Source: Alphaproteobacteria bacterium
GTDB taxonomy: Bacteria; Pseudomonadota; Alphaproteobacteria; RF32; CAG-239
Direction: 5' to 3'
Length of the DNA stretch: 41,603 nucleotides
Assembly: GCA_017465945.1 (NCBI GenBank)
Contig: JAFTVD010000001.1
Location: forward strand, 1-41,603
A model generated the notes under the pieces. That model saw only the letters and a list, made by a program, of their open reading frames with translations. It did not search any database and had not been told where the DNA came from. Of this stretch, positions 23,343 through 32,484 are shown piece by piece. A program made the translations under genes and the position numbers. Each line of letters starts with the position of its first letter. Within the stretch, counting starts at the first letter, position 1.

Positions 23343-24254
23343 ATGACTAAAAAAGTAATGGTATTAATGGGTGGTTTTTCTTCTGAAAGAGAAGTAAGTT
23401 TAACAAGCGGAAAAGCTGTAGAAAAAGCCTTAATAAAAAAAGGATACAACGTTATCACTCATGATTTAACAGATACAAAAAAATTAATATCAGAATTAAA
23501 CAAAGAAAAACCCAATGTTATATTTAATGCCCTACATGGTAATTGGGGTGAAGATGGTACGATTCCTGCTCTTTTAGATTTACTTCAAATACCATATACT
23601 CACTCAGGAATGTCTGCATCCAATATTGGAATGAATAAACATCTAACCAAATTAATCGCTTCAAATGCAGGCATAAAAATACCTTTTGGTAATAAAATGA
23701 CAGCCAAAGAGTTTATCGCTATTGGCCCAACCCTTGCTCGTCCGTTTGTTGTAAAACCAGTATCTGACGGTTCATCAGTTGGTGTTTTCATTGTAAAAAA
23801 TCCAGAAGACATATTCAAAATTCGCTATGATGACCCTAATACAGAATTGCTTGTAGAAAAATATATTGAAGGACAAGAACTAACAGTAATGTGCTATAAA
23901 GGAAGTGCCAATGTTGTAACCGAACTAAAGCCTAAAGATGGTTTTTATGATTATGAACATAAATATACCTCTGGTGAAACCTTTCACATACTTCCTGCAT
24001 CAATTCCTGATGAAGTAAAAAATACATGTCTATCATATGCAGAAATTATGCATACAAAATTAGGATGCAAAACGGTATCTCGTTCAGATTTTCGCTATAA
24101 CCCTAAAGATGGCGTTGTCTTTTTAGAAATTAACACTCACCCCGGAATGACCGATTTATCATTAGTTCCAGAACAAGCCAAATACTTAGGTATTTCATAT
24201 GAAGATTTATGCCAAACACTTGTGGAAGAAGCAACATGCAGACATCTAAAATAA
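23343..24254 (+). CDS. ddl: D-alanine--D-alanine ligase
   Basis: ATP-grasp ligase that joins two D-Ala for the peptidoglycan pentapeptide, in the cytoplasm. Motifs are VMVLMGGFSSEREVSLTSG (about 4-22, substrate Glu), ALHGNWGEDGTIPALLDLL (about 64-82), YTHSGMSASNIGMNKHLTK, the ATP-binding RPFVVKPVSDGSSVGV (about 133-148), VEKYIEGQELTV and the metal-binding FLEINTHPGMTDLSLVPEQA (about 261-280). At 303 aa it is of the short DdlB type. AAGAGG precedes the start. It overlaps miaA by 19 bp rather than sitting in the ftsQ/murB cluster, where alphaproteobacterial ddl is often found. Confidence 0.95.
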   Translation: MTKKVMVLMGGFSSEREVSLTSGKAVEKALIKKGYNVITHDLTDTKKLISELNKEKPNVIFNALHGNWGEDGTIPALLDLLQIPYTHSGMSASNIGMNKHLTKLIASNAGIKIPFGNKMTAKEFIAIGPTLARPFVVKPVSDGSSVGVFIVKNPEDIFKIRYDDPNTELLVEKYIEGQELTVMCYKGSANVVTELKPKDGFYDYEHKYTSGETFHILPASIPDEVKNTCLSYAEIMHTKLGCKTVSRSDFRYNPKDGVVFLEINTHPGMTDLSLVPEQAKYLGISYEDLCQTLVEEATCRHLK

Positions 24255-25162
24255 TCGTAATAGCAGGACCAACAGCCTCTGGAAAATCTGGATTAGCATT
24301 AGATTTAGCAAAAGAGCTAAATGGTGTTGTTATAAATGCCGATTCTATGCAAGTATACAAAGACATTCCCATACTAGCCGCATCTCCTAGTTTGTCTGAT
24401 ATAAAAATAGCTCCTCACAAATTATACGGAATTTATGACGCATCATATAGAGGAAATGTTGTAGAATGGATTGAGCTTTGTAAAAAAGAAATTGATACTG
24501 CAAGAAATAATAATCAAACACCTATCATTGTAGGTGGAACTGGATTATACATAGAATCACTTACCAAAGGAACAACACCAATTCCTGAAACTAGTCCCGA
24601 TATTAGAAAAAAAGTAAACGAAATGATTGAAAACAATGGCTTGGAATACCTACACCAACAATTACAAACATTTGATGAAGAAACATATAATCGTTTAAGC
24701 CCCAATGATACAACACGCATTAAACGTGCATGGGAAATATATCTTGATACAGGTAAAAATTTAACCTATTGGCATAATCTTCCTCTAAAAAAGATATATA
24801 AAGAAGATGAATTTACTCTAGTATATATCAAACCACCTCGTGATGCTTTAGATGTTCGTTCACGCATACGCTTTGATATTATGATGAATAAAGGAGCCCT
24901 TGATGAAGTAAAAAAACTTCTAGAAAAGAAATTAGAAGACGAACTACCTTGTATGAGAGCTTTAGGAGTACAAGAGTTAAAATCATATTTAACCGGACAA
25001 TGTTTACTACCAGAAGCAATAGAACTAGCAAAACTACACACTCGGCAATATGCCAAAAGACAAACAACATGGTTTAATAATCGCTATATTCCAAACCACT
25101 GTTTAAAAGCTTGCTATGATAACGACAAATTTTTTGTTGATGATATTAAAAATTCACTATAA
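24236..25162 (+). CDS. miaA: tRNA dimethylallyltransferase MiaA
   Basis: MiaA adds a dimethylallyl group to A37 of tRNAs reading UNN codons. The P-loop is at the start (IVIAGPTASGKSGLALDLA), followed by NADSMQVYKDI (about 33-43), IIVGGTGLYIESL (about 94-106), RIKRAWEIY (about 160-168), MRALGVQELKSYL (about 239-251) and the tRNA-contacting YAKRQTTWFNNR (about 269-280). The frame extends 9 codons further up, but ATG 24236 follows GGAAGA at 7-8 nt and starts MQTSKIIVIAG. The ribosome site lies inside the end of ddl, so the pair is translationally coupled. Length of 308 aa is normal. Confidence 0.95.
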   Translation: MQTSKIIVIAGPTASGKSGLALDLAKELNGVVINADSMQVYKDIPILAASPSLSDIKIAPHKLYGIYDASYRGNVVEWIELCKKEIDTARNNNQTPIIVGGTGLYIESLTKGTTPIPETSPDIRKKVNEMIENNGLEYLHQQLQTFDEETYNRLSPNDTTRIKRAWEIYLDTGKNLTYWHNLPLKKIYKEDEFTLVYIKPPRDALDVRSRIRFDIMMNKGALDEVKKLLEKKLEDELPCMRALGVQELKSYLTGQCLLPEAIELAKLHTRQYAKRQTTWFNNRYIPNHCLKACYDNDKFFVDDIKNSL

Positions 25163-25167
25163 AATAC

Positions 25168-26273
<1,106 letters not shown>

Positions 26274-26295
26274 ATATAAAAAGGATAGATAAAAC

Positions 26296-27159
26296 ATGAA
26301 ACGCCAGAAAGTTCTTTTCTTAAAACAGAACTATATCTTGCGAATACTAAAGAACTTTATGTTTGCAGGGCTGTTTGCAATAGCCCTGCTCTTAATTTTA
26401 GTACACAAAATCGACCTTGGTATTATTTCAGGTTTATCTAAAAGTATTTTATACATCACAGCCCCTTTAATACATGTATCAACCCTACCTGCTGTTGGTA
26501 TAAGTAGTTTATACAAAAAGACATCAGAATTCTTAAACGTATATGAAGAAAACGAACGTTTAAAAAAAGAAAACGAGCAATTATATTTACTAAAAAATCA
26601 AATAAGAGCCTTAAAATCTGAAAACAAAAATCTAAAAGATTTATTGCACCATTTTGATACACCAAACACTAAAAGCTATACAGCCTATATTATTGCAGAA
26701 AATGGAAATGCTTTTTCCAATTCTCTAATTATATATATCGGCAAAAACCAAGACAAAATAAAACAAGGCTACGCTGTTGTTAATTCAAAAGGTTTAATAG
26801 GAAGAATAGAACTTGTAAGTGGAAACTATGCAAAAGTAAGCCTAATAACAGATATTAACTCTAAAATACCTGTTGTTTCAGCCAAAAGCCGAGATAGAGG
26901 AATTTTGCTCGGACAAAACAAAAAAGAACTATCTTTAATATTTACCCCTCTTTTAGCTGAACTTCATGATGGTGATATGTTAGTAACTTCAGGAGTTGGC
27001 GGAGGTTTACCACCAGATATTCCTGTCGCTAAAATAAACAAAGTTACATTAGATAAAATAACAGCATCACCTCTTTTCAATCCATCAAAAATTGAAATCG
27101 TAAAAATAATCGCATATGATGTAAACCCTGATAAAAAAACATTAAAGGAACTTGAATGA
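26296..27159 (+). CDS. mreC: Cell-shape protein MreC
   Basis: MreC is a bitopic periplasmic scaffold that activates PBP2. After a basic N-terminus there is one membrane span (FMFAGLFAIALLLILV, about 22-37), then a coiled coil rich in E-N-x-x-L/K (about 75-115, ENERLKKENEQLYLLKNQIR). The two-beta-barrel MreC core follows, with NSLIIYIGKNQDKIKQGYAV (about 137-156), GLIGRIELVSGNYAKVSLIT, the GILLGQNKKELSLIF segment and GDMLVTSGVGGGLPPDIPVA (about 230-249). The short C-terminus lacks a Pro-rich tail. AAGGAT precedes the ATG and the stop overlaps the mreD start by 4 nt. Confidence 0.93.
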   Translation: MKRQKVLFLKQNYILRILKNFMFAGLFAIALLLILVHKIDLGIISGLSKSILYITAPLIHVSTLPAVGISSLYKKTSEFLNVYEENERLKKENEQLYLLKNQIRALKSENKNLKDLLHHFDTPNTKSYTAYIIAENGNAFSNSLIIYIGKNQDKIKQGYAVVNSKGLIGRIELVSGNYAKVSLITDINSKIPVVSAKSRDRGILLGQNKKELSLIFTPLLAELHDGDMLVTSGVGGGLPPDIPVAKINKVTLDKITASPLFNPSKIEIVKIIAYDVNPDKKTLKELE

Positions 27160-27686
27160 AAACAGGATTAAAAAAGTTTTTTACATCATTTGCAATATTC
27201 GTTGTTCCAATAATAAGCATATTATTTTTGGAAATTTTAGTATATACCCCTCGCATAAACGATTTTCTAAATTTTCTTCGCTTTGCACCTTTTTATATTG
27301 GAATATATTATTGGTTAAGTTTACGTCCTGATATTTTTAATATATTTTCAGCCTTCACATTAGGGATATTTGCAGATGTTTTAAGCTCTAATACCCTTGG
27401 CATAAATATTCTTTCTTTTTTAATATTATACATAATATCAAATCGTATATTCTCTTATTTTAACATAAAAAAGTTTACTTACTCATGGTTATTATTTACA
27501 CTAGCACTTTTAATAACTCTTGTCTTTAAATCAATATTAGTAAGTCTTTTTTATCGTAAATTAATTCCTTTTAATTATCTATTTATCGAGTATATTCTAA
27601 CATCATCTCTATATCCAATAATTGTACGTTTCTACCTTCACATAGAAAAACGCTTCATTCATCTGGAGGAACGTTATGAAAACTAA
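27156..27686 (+). CDS. mreD: Rod-shape membrane protein MreD
   Basis: The 176-aa polytopic protein has about five or six spans and a charged C-terminal tail (HIEKRFIHLEERYEN). Typical MreD features are YWLSLRPDIFNIFSAFTLGI (about 49-68) and FADVLSSNTLGINILSFLIL (about 69-88, the family's G-x-x-x-D...P/T-L-G region). MreD links MreC to the membrane elongasome. It starts inside the mreC stop (ATGA) and overlaps the PBP2 gene by 11 bp, so the operon is tightly coupled. Confidence 0.92.
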   Translation: MKTGLKKFFTSFAIFVVPIISILFLEILVYTPRINDFLNFLRFAPFYIGIYYWLSLRPDIFNIFSAFTLGIFADVLSSNTLGINILSFLILYIISNRIFSYFNIKKFTYSWLLFTLALLITLVFKSILVSLFYRKLIPFNYLFIEYILTSSLYPIIVRFYLHIEKRFIHLEERYEN

Positions 27687-29481
27687 TAACAAACTACGCA
27701 TCCTCCTAAAACGCTCACTTACTATATATAGCGCAAATATATTTTTATTTTTTGTTCTAATTGGTAGATTATATTATCTTCAAATATATGAGAAAGAAAA
27801 ATATACCCTTCTTGCAGACAATAATCGCATATCAGAACGCTTGCTTGTTCCTCCTCGTGGCAGTATAAATGACAGAAATGGTGTAGAACTTGCTATGAAT
27901 AATCAGAATTTTCAAGCTATGATAACAGCAGAACATGTACACGATTTAGATAAACTATTAGAAGAAATTACACCAATACTAAATTTAACAGATAGCGAAA
28001 AAGAACGTATAAAAAAAGATATTTCACGTCATAAACGTTTTGTTCCTGTTAAAATAAAAGACAATCTTACATGGCAAGAAGTATCAACCCTAATGCTAAA
28101 CAATCATTTATACCCAGGGCTTTTCATTGATGAAGGCTTAACAAGATATTATCCTTTCAAACAATATACGGCTCATCCTCTTGGTTATGTTGGTTCTGTA
28201 TCTACATCTGATTTAGAAAAATCAGATGCTCCATTATTGCAAGTCCCAGACTTTAAAATAGGCAAATCAGGTTTTGAAAAAACTTATGACCTATCCCTAA
28301 GAGGAACTGAAGGCACCCTAAAATATGAAGTAAATGCCTATGGCAGAATTATGCAAGAAATAGAAAAAGTTGAAGGCATAAAAGGAAATGATTTAGACTT
28401 ATCAATAGATATCAGACTACAATCTTTTGCCTATGACGCATTTGGTGATGAATCAGGAGCTGCCGTTGTTTTAGATGTACATACTGGTGAAATTTTAGCC
28501 TTTGTTTCTGTTCCATCTTTTGACCCTAATTTATTTGTAGATGGCATATCTGTAAAAAATTGGAATAACCTTTTATACAGCGAAAAAACACCTTTAACCA
28601 ACAAAGCCATATCAGGTCTATATTCACCAGGCTCAACATTTAAAATTGCTGTCGCACTAGCAGCTCTTGAAGAAGGTATAATAAACACATCTACCACATC
28701 TTATTGTAGCGGTAAAATGAAATTAGGAAATCATTTATTCCATTGTTGGCGACATTCAGGGCACGGTAAACAAAATGTAATATCCGCCATAAAAAACTCA
28801 TGTGATATTTTCTTTTATGAGGTAGCCTTAAAACTTGGTATCGAAAAAATAGCTAAAATGAGCCATAAATTAGGATTAGGTGAAATATACGATATCGGTT
28901 TAGAAAATCAAAAACAGGGAGTTATTCCTGATAAACAATGGAAATTATCCAAATTAAAAACCCCATGGCAACAAGGTGAAACAGTAATTGCCGGTATTGG
29001 ACAAGGATATGTATTAGTCAATCCTCTACAATTAGTTACTATGTTATCACGTGTTGTAAATGGTGGCTATGAAGTAACACCAACTTTCTTAAAACAAGAC
29101 ACCCCTCCACAACTTCCATCATTAAACCTAAAAAAATCATCTATCGATATAGTAAAACAAGGAATGTTTGAAGTTGTAAATGGTATTGGTGGAACTGCAG
29201 TAAAAGCCAAACCTAAAACGAAAGATTATAAAATTGGAGGCAAAACAGGTACTACTCAAGTTCGTCGCATTTCTCTAAAAGAACGTAAAGAAGGTATAAA
29301 AAAAGACGAAGACCTACCATGGAAATATCGAAACCATGCGTGGTTTATGGCATACGCCCCTCATGATAACCCCAAATATGCAATAGCTGTAATTGTTGAA
29401 CATGGACGTTCTGGTTCTGGCGTTGCCGCTCCAATAGCCTCGAAAATACTAGAAGAAGCAATAAGATTAGATATAAGATAA
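27676..29481 (+). CDS. mrdA: Penicillin-binding protein 2 (elongation transpeptidase)
   Basis: Class B PBP that cross-links lateral-wall peptidoglycan with RodA. An N-terminal anchor (ANIFLFFVLIGRLYYLQIY) is followed by the pedestal motif RISERLLVPPRGSINDRNGV (about 49-68). The transpeptidase domain has S-T-F-K in GLYSPGSTFKIAVALAA (about 313-329), S-C-D in IKNSCDIFFYEVAL (about 373-386, the S-x-N/D motif) and K-T-G in KIGGKTGTTQVRR (about 518-530). GYVGSVSTSDLEK is the usual PBP2 linker. It is 601 aa. GGAGG precedes the ATG at 6-7 nt. It overlaps mreD by 11 bp and rodA starts 10 nt after it. Confidence 0.95.
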   Translation: MKTNNKLRILLKRSLTIYSANIFLFFVLIGRLYYLQIYEKEKYTLLADNNRISERLLVPPRGSINDRNGVELAMNNQNFQAMITAEHVHDLDKLLEEITPILNLTDSEKERIKKDISRHKRFVPVKIKDNLTWQEVSTLMLNNHLYPGLFIDEGLTRYYPFKQYTAHPLGYVGSVSTSDLEKSDAPLLQVPDFKIGKSGFEKTYDLSLRGTEGTLKYEVNAYGRIMQEIEKVEGIKGNDLDLSIDIRLQSFAYDAFGDESGAAVVLDVHTGEILAFVSVPSFDPNLFVDGISVKNWNNLLYSEKTPLTNKAISGLYSPGSTFKIAVALAALEEGIINTSTTSYCSGKMKLGNHLFHCWRHSGHGKQNVISAIKNSCDIFFYEVALKLGIEKIAKMSHKLGLGEIYDIGLENQKQGVIPDKQWKLSKLKTPWQQGETVIAGIGQGYVLVNPLQLVTMLSRVVNGGYEVTPTFLKQDTPPQLPSLNLKKSSIDIVKQGMFEVVNGIGGTAVKAKPKTKDYKIGGKTGTTQVRRISLKERKEGIKKDEDLPWKYRNHAWFMAYAPHDNPKYAIAVIVEHGRSGSGVAAPIASKILEEAIRLDIR

Positions 29482-29491
29482 GGATATAAAA

Positions 29492-30625
29492 ATGGCAATA
29501 ATACTAAATCAAAATCAAGATTTAAGCTTAAAAGAACGCTTTTTTAATCTTAATTTTATTTTTATAGCTATCGTTTGTACATTAGCCTTCATCGGTTGTG
29601 CAATTTTATATTCTGCAGCAGGAGGAAACCTCTCACCATGGGCCTTAAATCAAGGCATACGTTTTGGTCTTGGGCTATTAATATTTCTAGTAGCCTCTCT
29701 CTTAAAACCAGAACTATATTATAAACTATCTACTCCTTTTTATCTATTCACCTTATTATTACTTATTATCGTAGAAATAGCAGGCCATACCGGAATGGGC
29801 GCCCAAAGATGGATAAATTTAGGATTTTTCAAACTTCAGCCATCAGAATTAATGAAAATTGCTATAGTTTTAGAACTCGCACGCTATTTTAGCAATACTC
29901 CATTATCTGAAATAAAGACAATAAAAGGAATTATAGCTCCAACAATAATCACAATAATACCTGTTACCTTAATAATAATGCAACCAGATTTAGGAACATC
30001 TTTAATGATACTATTTTCAGGAGTTGCATTATTTTATTTGGCAGGTGTTCAATGGTGGAAATTTGCCTCATGTCTTGGCATTATTGCCATATCCGCCCCA
30101 ATATTATGGAGCAAATTACATAACTATCAAAAAAATCGCATCCTTACATTTTTAGACCCCGAAAGAGACCCTCAAGGAGCAGGTTATCATATAATTCAAG
30201 CCAAAATTGCTTTAGGTTCTGGCGGTTTAACAGGTAAAGGATTTTTATCAGGTACACAAAGCCACCTAAACTTTTTACCAGAAAAGCATACAGACTTTAT
30301 ATTTACCATGTTTTCTGAAGAATTTGGAATGTTAGGCGGAGTATTAATTTTAATCTTAAACCTAATAATTATAAGCTATGGCTATTGGTTTGCATTTCGC
30401 ATTCATCCATCAAACTATTTTGGAAAAATGGTTATACTAGGATTAAATACAAACTATTTCTTATATGTATTCATCAATATAGCAATGGTAATTGGCTTAC
30501 TTCCCGTAGTTGGTGTACCTCTTCCACTTATAAGCTATGGTGGAACTGTAATTATTTCTGTTATGGCAAGCTTTGGTATCATGATGTCTTTTTATGTACA
30601 TAAAGATAAAGAACTAAAAAAATAG
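29492..30625 (+). CDS. rodA: SEDS peptidoglycan glycosyltransferase RodA
   Basis: RodA polymerises lipid II into glycan strands during elongation, paired with PBP2. The protein has about ten membrane spans. SEDS motifs are GMGAQRWINLGFFKLQPSEL (about 95-114), IIMQPDLGTSLMILFSG (about 157-173, catalytic Asp region), RILTFLDPERDPQGAGYHII (about 214-233), FLPEKHTDFIFTMFSEEFG (about 261-279) and the C-terminal LPLISYGGTVIISVMASFG. At 377 aa the length is typical. AAGGAT lies upstream. It is the last gene of the mre operon; the next gene has its own structured leader. Confidence 0.96.
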   Translation: MAIILNQNQDLSLKERFFNLNFIFIAIVCTLAFIGCAILYSAAGGNLSPWALNQGIRFGLGLLIFLVASLLKPELYYKLSTPFYLFTLLLLIIVEIAGHTGMGAQRWINLGFFKLQPSELMKIAIVLELARYFSNTPLSEIKTIKGIIAPTIITIIPVTLIIMQPDLGTSLMILFSGVALFYLAGVQWWKFASCLGIIAISAPILWSKLHNYQKNRILTFLDPERDPQGAGYHIIQAKIALGSGGLTGKGFLSGTQSHLNFLPEKHTDFIFTMFSEEFGMLGGVLILILNLIIISYGYWFAFRIHPSNYFGKMVILGLNTNYFLYVFINIAMVIGLLPVVGVPLPLISYGGTVIISVMASFGIMMSFYVHKDKELKK

Positions 30626-30652
30626 TCTATTGATTTTTTCATAAACACACAT

Positions 30653-30682
30653 ATATCCCTCCTATACCATAAGGAGGAATAT
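30653..30682 (+). promoter_or_regulatory. Hairpin sequestering the ribosome site of the 30683 lipoprotein
   Basis: CCTCCT (30658-30663) pairs perfectly with AGGAGG (30672-30677), the full Shine-Dalgarno of the next gene, around an 8-nt loop. ATAT (30653-30656) and ATAT (30679-30682) extend the stem past one mismatch to the base before the ATG at 30683. No T-run follows, so translational control fits better than termination. Confidence 0.6.
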
Positions 30683-31090
30683 ATGATAAAAAAATACATA
30701 GCCCTATTAATTATCCCACATTTAATAACAGCATGTGCAACAGAGCAAAAATATACTTATAAATTAAATCAAGAAATCGGCAAAACATACTCCGAACTAA
30801 TATCTGATTATGGAAACCCAAGCATTGTCAAAAGAAAACAAAACGGAGATATGATTGTATCATATGTAAGTGTAAACACAGAAGTATTACCTGATCCAAA
30901 TTTTTATTTTGATAATAATTTTATCACAGAAGATGAAGAATTCTATGATTTCACTTATGGTGGAAACGAAATACCAGTAGGCAACTTTATGGGTGAAACC
31001 ATAACTAATTATTGTGATACCAAGTTTTATCTAAAAAATAATATTGTTACATCTTGGACTTTTAAAGGAAACTCCTGCGTCGCTATATAA
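30683..31090 (+). CDS. Lipoprotein, 135 aa, BamE/SmpA-like layout
   Basis: A lipoprotein signal peptide ends in the lipobox L-I-T-A-C (Cys about 18). The mature protein starts with a polar linker. GKTYSELISDYGNPSIVKRK (about 33-52) resembles the helix-turn of small BamE/SmpA-fold lipoproteins (G-x-T-x-x-x-L-x-x-x-x-G-x-P), then beta strands follow. Two later Cys (NYCDTKFYL, GNSCVAI) could form a disulfide. The BamE-like idea is only a fold-level guess. It has a very strong AGGAGG ribosome site held in a hairpin. It lies 57 nt after rodA and may be read from the mre operon. Envelope location fits the neighbouring wall genes. Confidence 0.7.
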   Translation: MIKKYIALLIIPHLITACATEQKYTYKLNQEIGKTYSELISDYGNPSIVKRKQNGDMIVSYVSVNTEVLPDPNFYFDNNFITEDEEFYDFTYGGNEIPVGNFMGETITNYCDTKFYLKNNIVTSWTFKGNSCVAI

Positions 31091-31097
31091 AAAACTC

Positions 31098-31125
31098 TTG
31101 CTTTATTTTCCATTTAATATAAAAT
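31098..31125 (+). promoter_or_regulatory. Promoter of the candidate ncRNA
   Basis: TTGCTT (31098-31103), 16-nt spacer and TAAAAT (31120-31125; TATAAA at 31118 overlaps). Transcription would begin near 31131-31133, exactly where the folded region starts. Confidence 0.5.
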
Positions 31126-31130
31126 AACAA

Positions 31131-31328
31131 ATGTTTCGAGCAAAAAACTCGAAATGGGCGTCGAAAACCCTTTTACCAACGTAAGCTATGGCATAATAGC
31201 TTCAAATGTTTTTATGCCGACTTCTGTTTTCGGACGGATGTCGGCGAATAAGGTTTAACCAAATAAGCCGAGCCATTTACGTTGGTATGGTTTTCGAACA
31301 TCCGCCCACTCTTTAATAGTGGGTTTTT
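31131..31328 (+). ncRNA. Candidate structured non-coding RNA, about 195 nt, unassigned
   Basis: No ORF occupies this stretch, which is richer in G+C than its surroundings and folds strongly. Hairpin A: TTTCGAG (31134-31140) with CTCGAAA (31148-31154). Closing stems: GGGCG (31156-31160) with CGCCC (31303-31307); TCGAAAACC (31161-31169) with GGTTTTCGA (31289-31297); TACCAACGTAA (31174-31184) with TTACGTTGGTA (31277-31287). Inside are GCTAT/ATAGC (31185-31200) and GCCGAC/GTCGGC (31216-31245). A promoter precedes it and an intrinsic terminator ends it. It lacks the marks of RNase P RNA, tmRNA or SRP RNA. It could instead be a leader of the 31359 gene or a dispersed palindromic element. Confidence 0.6.
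31305..31328 (+). terminator. Intrinsic terminator at the end of the candidate ncRNA
   Basis: CCCACT (31305-31310) pairs with AGTGGG (31318-31323) around a 7-nt loop, followed by T5 and a T-rich stretch. The first three bases are shared with the outer closing stem of the RNA. Confidence 0.75.
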
Positions 31329-31358
31329 ATTTTAATAAACCAAAAGGACGTTTGAACT

Positions 31359-31745
31359 ATGAAAAAATTTTTTATATTACTATTATTACTAACATCTGCC
31401 TGCACTCATTTAACAGCTGTTGAACGCAATACCTTAAGAGAATTAAAAACACAAGGAATAGATATAGATCACCCTAACTCAAACTGGGAAAAACCAGCAT
31501 CTCCTGTTTCAGCCGGATTACTAAATTTACTTCCAGGTGTTGGCAACTTTTATCTTGCTAGTGGAAATGGCGCACAGAGTGAACATGTACTATATGGAAC
31601 TCTAAACCTATTAACATGGCCTATATCTATCTTATGGGGAGTACCAGAAGCTGCTATTGACGCTAACGTAATAAACCAAAGAGAATTAATTTATCATTAC
31701 ACATATGAACGAACAAACAAAAAAACGAAAAATTATTATAGATAA
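31359..31745 (+). CDS. Lipoprotein, 128 aa, unknown
   Basis: A short lipoprotein signal (KKFFILLLLLTSAC) gives a lipidated Cys near residue 15. The mature region has a polar part (about 16-50), then a Gly/Leu-rich hydrophobic stretch PVSAGLLNLLPGVGNFYLAS (about 50-69) and LLTWPISILWGVPEAAIDAN (about 87-106), and a basic Lys/Tyr-rich tail. The two hydrophobic regions could insert in the membrane. I do not recognise a named family. AAAGGA lies about 11 nt before the ATG. It follows the candidate ncRNA and terminator and ends on a strong bidirectional terminator. Confidence 0.7.
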   Translation: MKKFFILLLLLTSACTHLTAVERNTLRELKTQGIDIDHPNSNWEKPASPVSAGLLNLLPGVGNFYLASGNGAQSEHVLYGTLNLLTWPISILWGVPEAAIDANVINQRELIYHYTYERTNKKTKNYYR

Positions 31746-31750
31746 TACTA

Positions 31751-31777
31751 AAAAAACGAGGTTAAACCTCGTTTTTT
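31751..31777. terminator. Bidirectional intrinsic terminator
   Basis: An 11-bp perfect stem, AAAAAACGAGG (31751-31761) and CCTCGTTTTTT (31767-31777), with a TTAAA loop. It serves the convergent 31359 and 31789 genes. Confidence 0.92.
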
Positions 31778-31788
31778 GCTTTTTATAC

Positions 31789-32484
31789 TTAAGCTCTTTT
31801 TTGTGTTTCAATGTTACTTGTATACATACTAACAATTCTTGTTTCTTGTTTTTTATCTAACTTTGCACTTTTCTTATATTTCGGTTTTAGCTCTACAGTT
31901 TTACACCCTTTATCATCAACATTTTCATCCATTTTACTCGCAATTCTTAATTTTGCTCGTGAAATTATATCCTTTTTCTCATCTTCAGATAACATATTCT
32001 TTGCAAAAGAAACATTCGTATTACTTTTCTCATTCTCTTTTTCTTTTTCAACTCTATCCATAACAAGATTCATAACCTCGCTATTTTCACTCATCCATTT
32101 CTTATTATCTTTTAGAATTTTATTTATCTTTTTACTATATTCCTCTTGCTCTTTTTCTGTTTTAGCATTTTTCAACATTTTTTCATAACGACTAATTTCT
32201 TTTATTAAATGAAGAGCATATTTCTCAGGCTGATTTTCCATCCAATCTCTTTTAATAGTTTCAACATCTTTTTTTCTTGTAGCTCTAATTTTTCTTCTTG
32301 CTTGTAATTTATCTTTTTTATTTCTAGCATTTCTTTCTTCATCCAAAGCTTGCTCTCGCTCAACTTTATTATCCCATAAAGCTTGTGCATTATCAATTGC
32401 ATAATGTCGATCAGTAACTGCTTGTACATATTCTAGTTTATCTTTATTTACTTCTTTCTCATGTTCTAAAGTATCACCAGCCAT
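31789..32484 (-). CDS. Charged coiled-coil protein, third of three paralogs, 231 aa
   Basis: A very Lys/Glu-rich, probably all-helical cytoplasmic protein without signal peptide. It shares with the two genes upstream a central motif, here TIKRDWMENQPEKYALHLIK (about 75-94), then a coiled coil (about 95-155). The N-terminal domain seen in the other two, D-F-x-R-F-x-x-A-N-F-P-x-D-Y, is missing and is replaced by a different helical segment. The C-terminal 60 residues are basic (ELKPKYKKSAKLDKKQETR). The ATG overlaps the stop of the upstream gene (TAATG), so the pair is coupled. Function is unknown; a scaffold or secreted effector role is only speculation. Confidence 0.75.
   Translation of the reverse strand: MAGDTLEHEKEVNKDKLEYVQAVTDRHYAIDNAQALWDNKVEREQALDEERNARNKKDKLQARRKIRATRKKDVETIKRDWMENQPEKYALHLIKEISRYEKMLKNAKTEKEQEEYSKKINKILKDNKKWMSENSEVMNLVMDRVEKEKENEKSNTNVSFAKNMLSEDEKKDIISRAKLRIASKMDENVDDKGCKTVELKPKYKKSAKLDKKQETRIVSMYTSNIETQKRA

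Noticed and set aside
30653..30682. Hairpin after rodA as an intrinsic terminator
   Set aside because: No T-run follows and the 3' arm is exactly the ribosome site of the next gene, so a translational role fits better.
31131..31330. Candidate RNA as RNase P RNA, tmRNA or SRP RNA
   Set aside because: The conserved GAGGAAAGTCCGGGC core of RNase P RNA, a tmRNA tag-peptide frame or tRNA-like end, and the SRP GGAA/GGAGCA domain IV were all looked for and not found.
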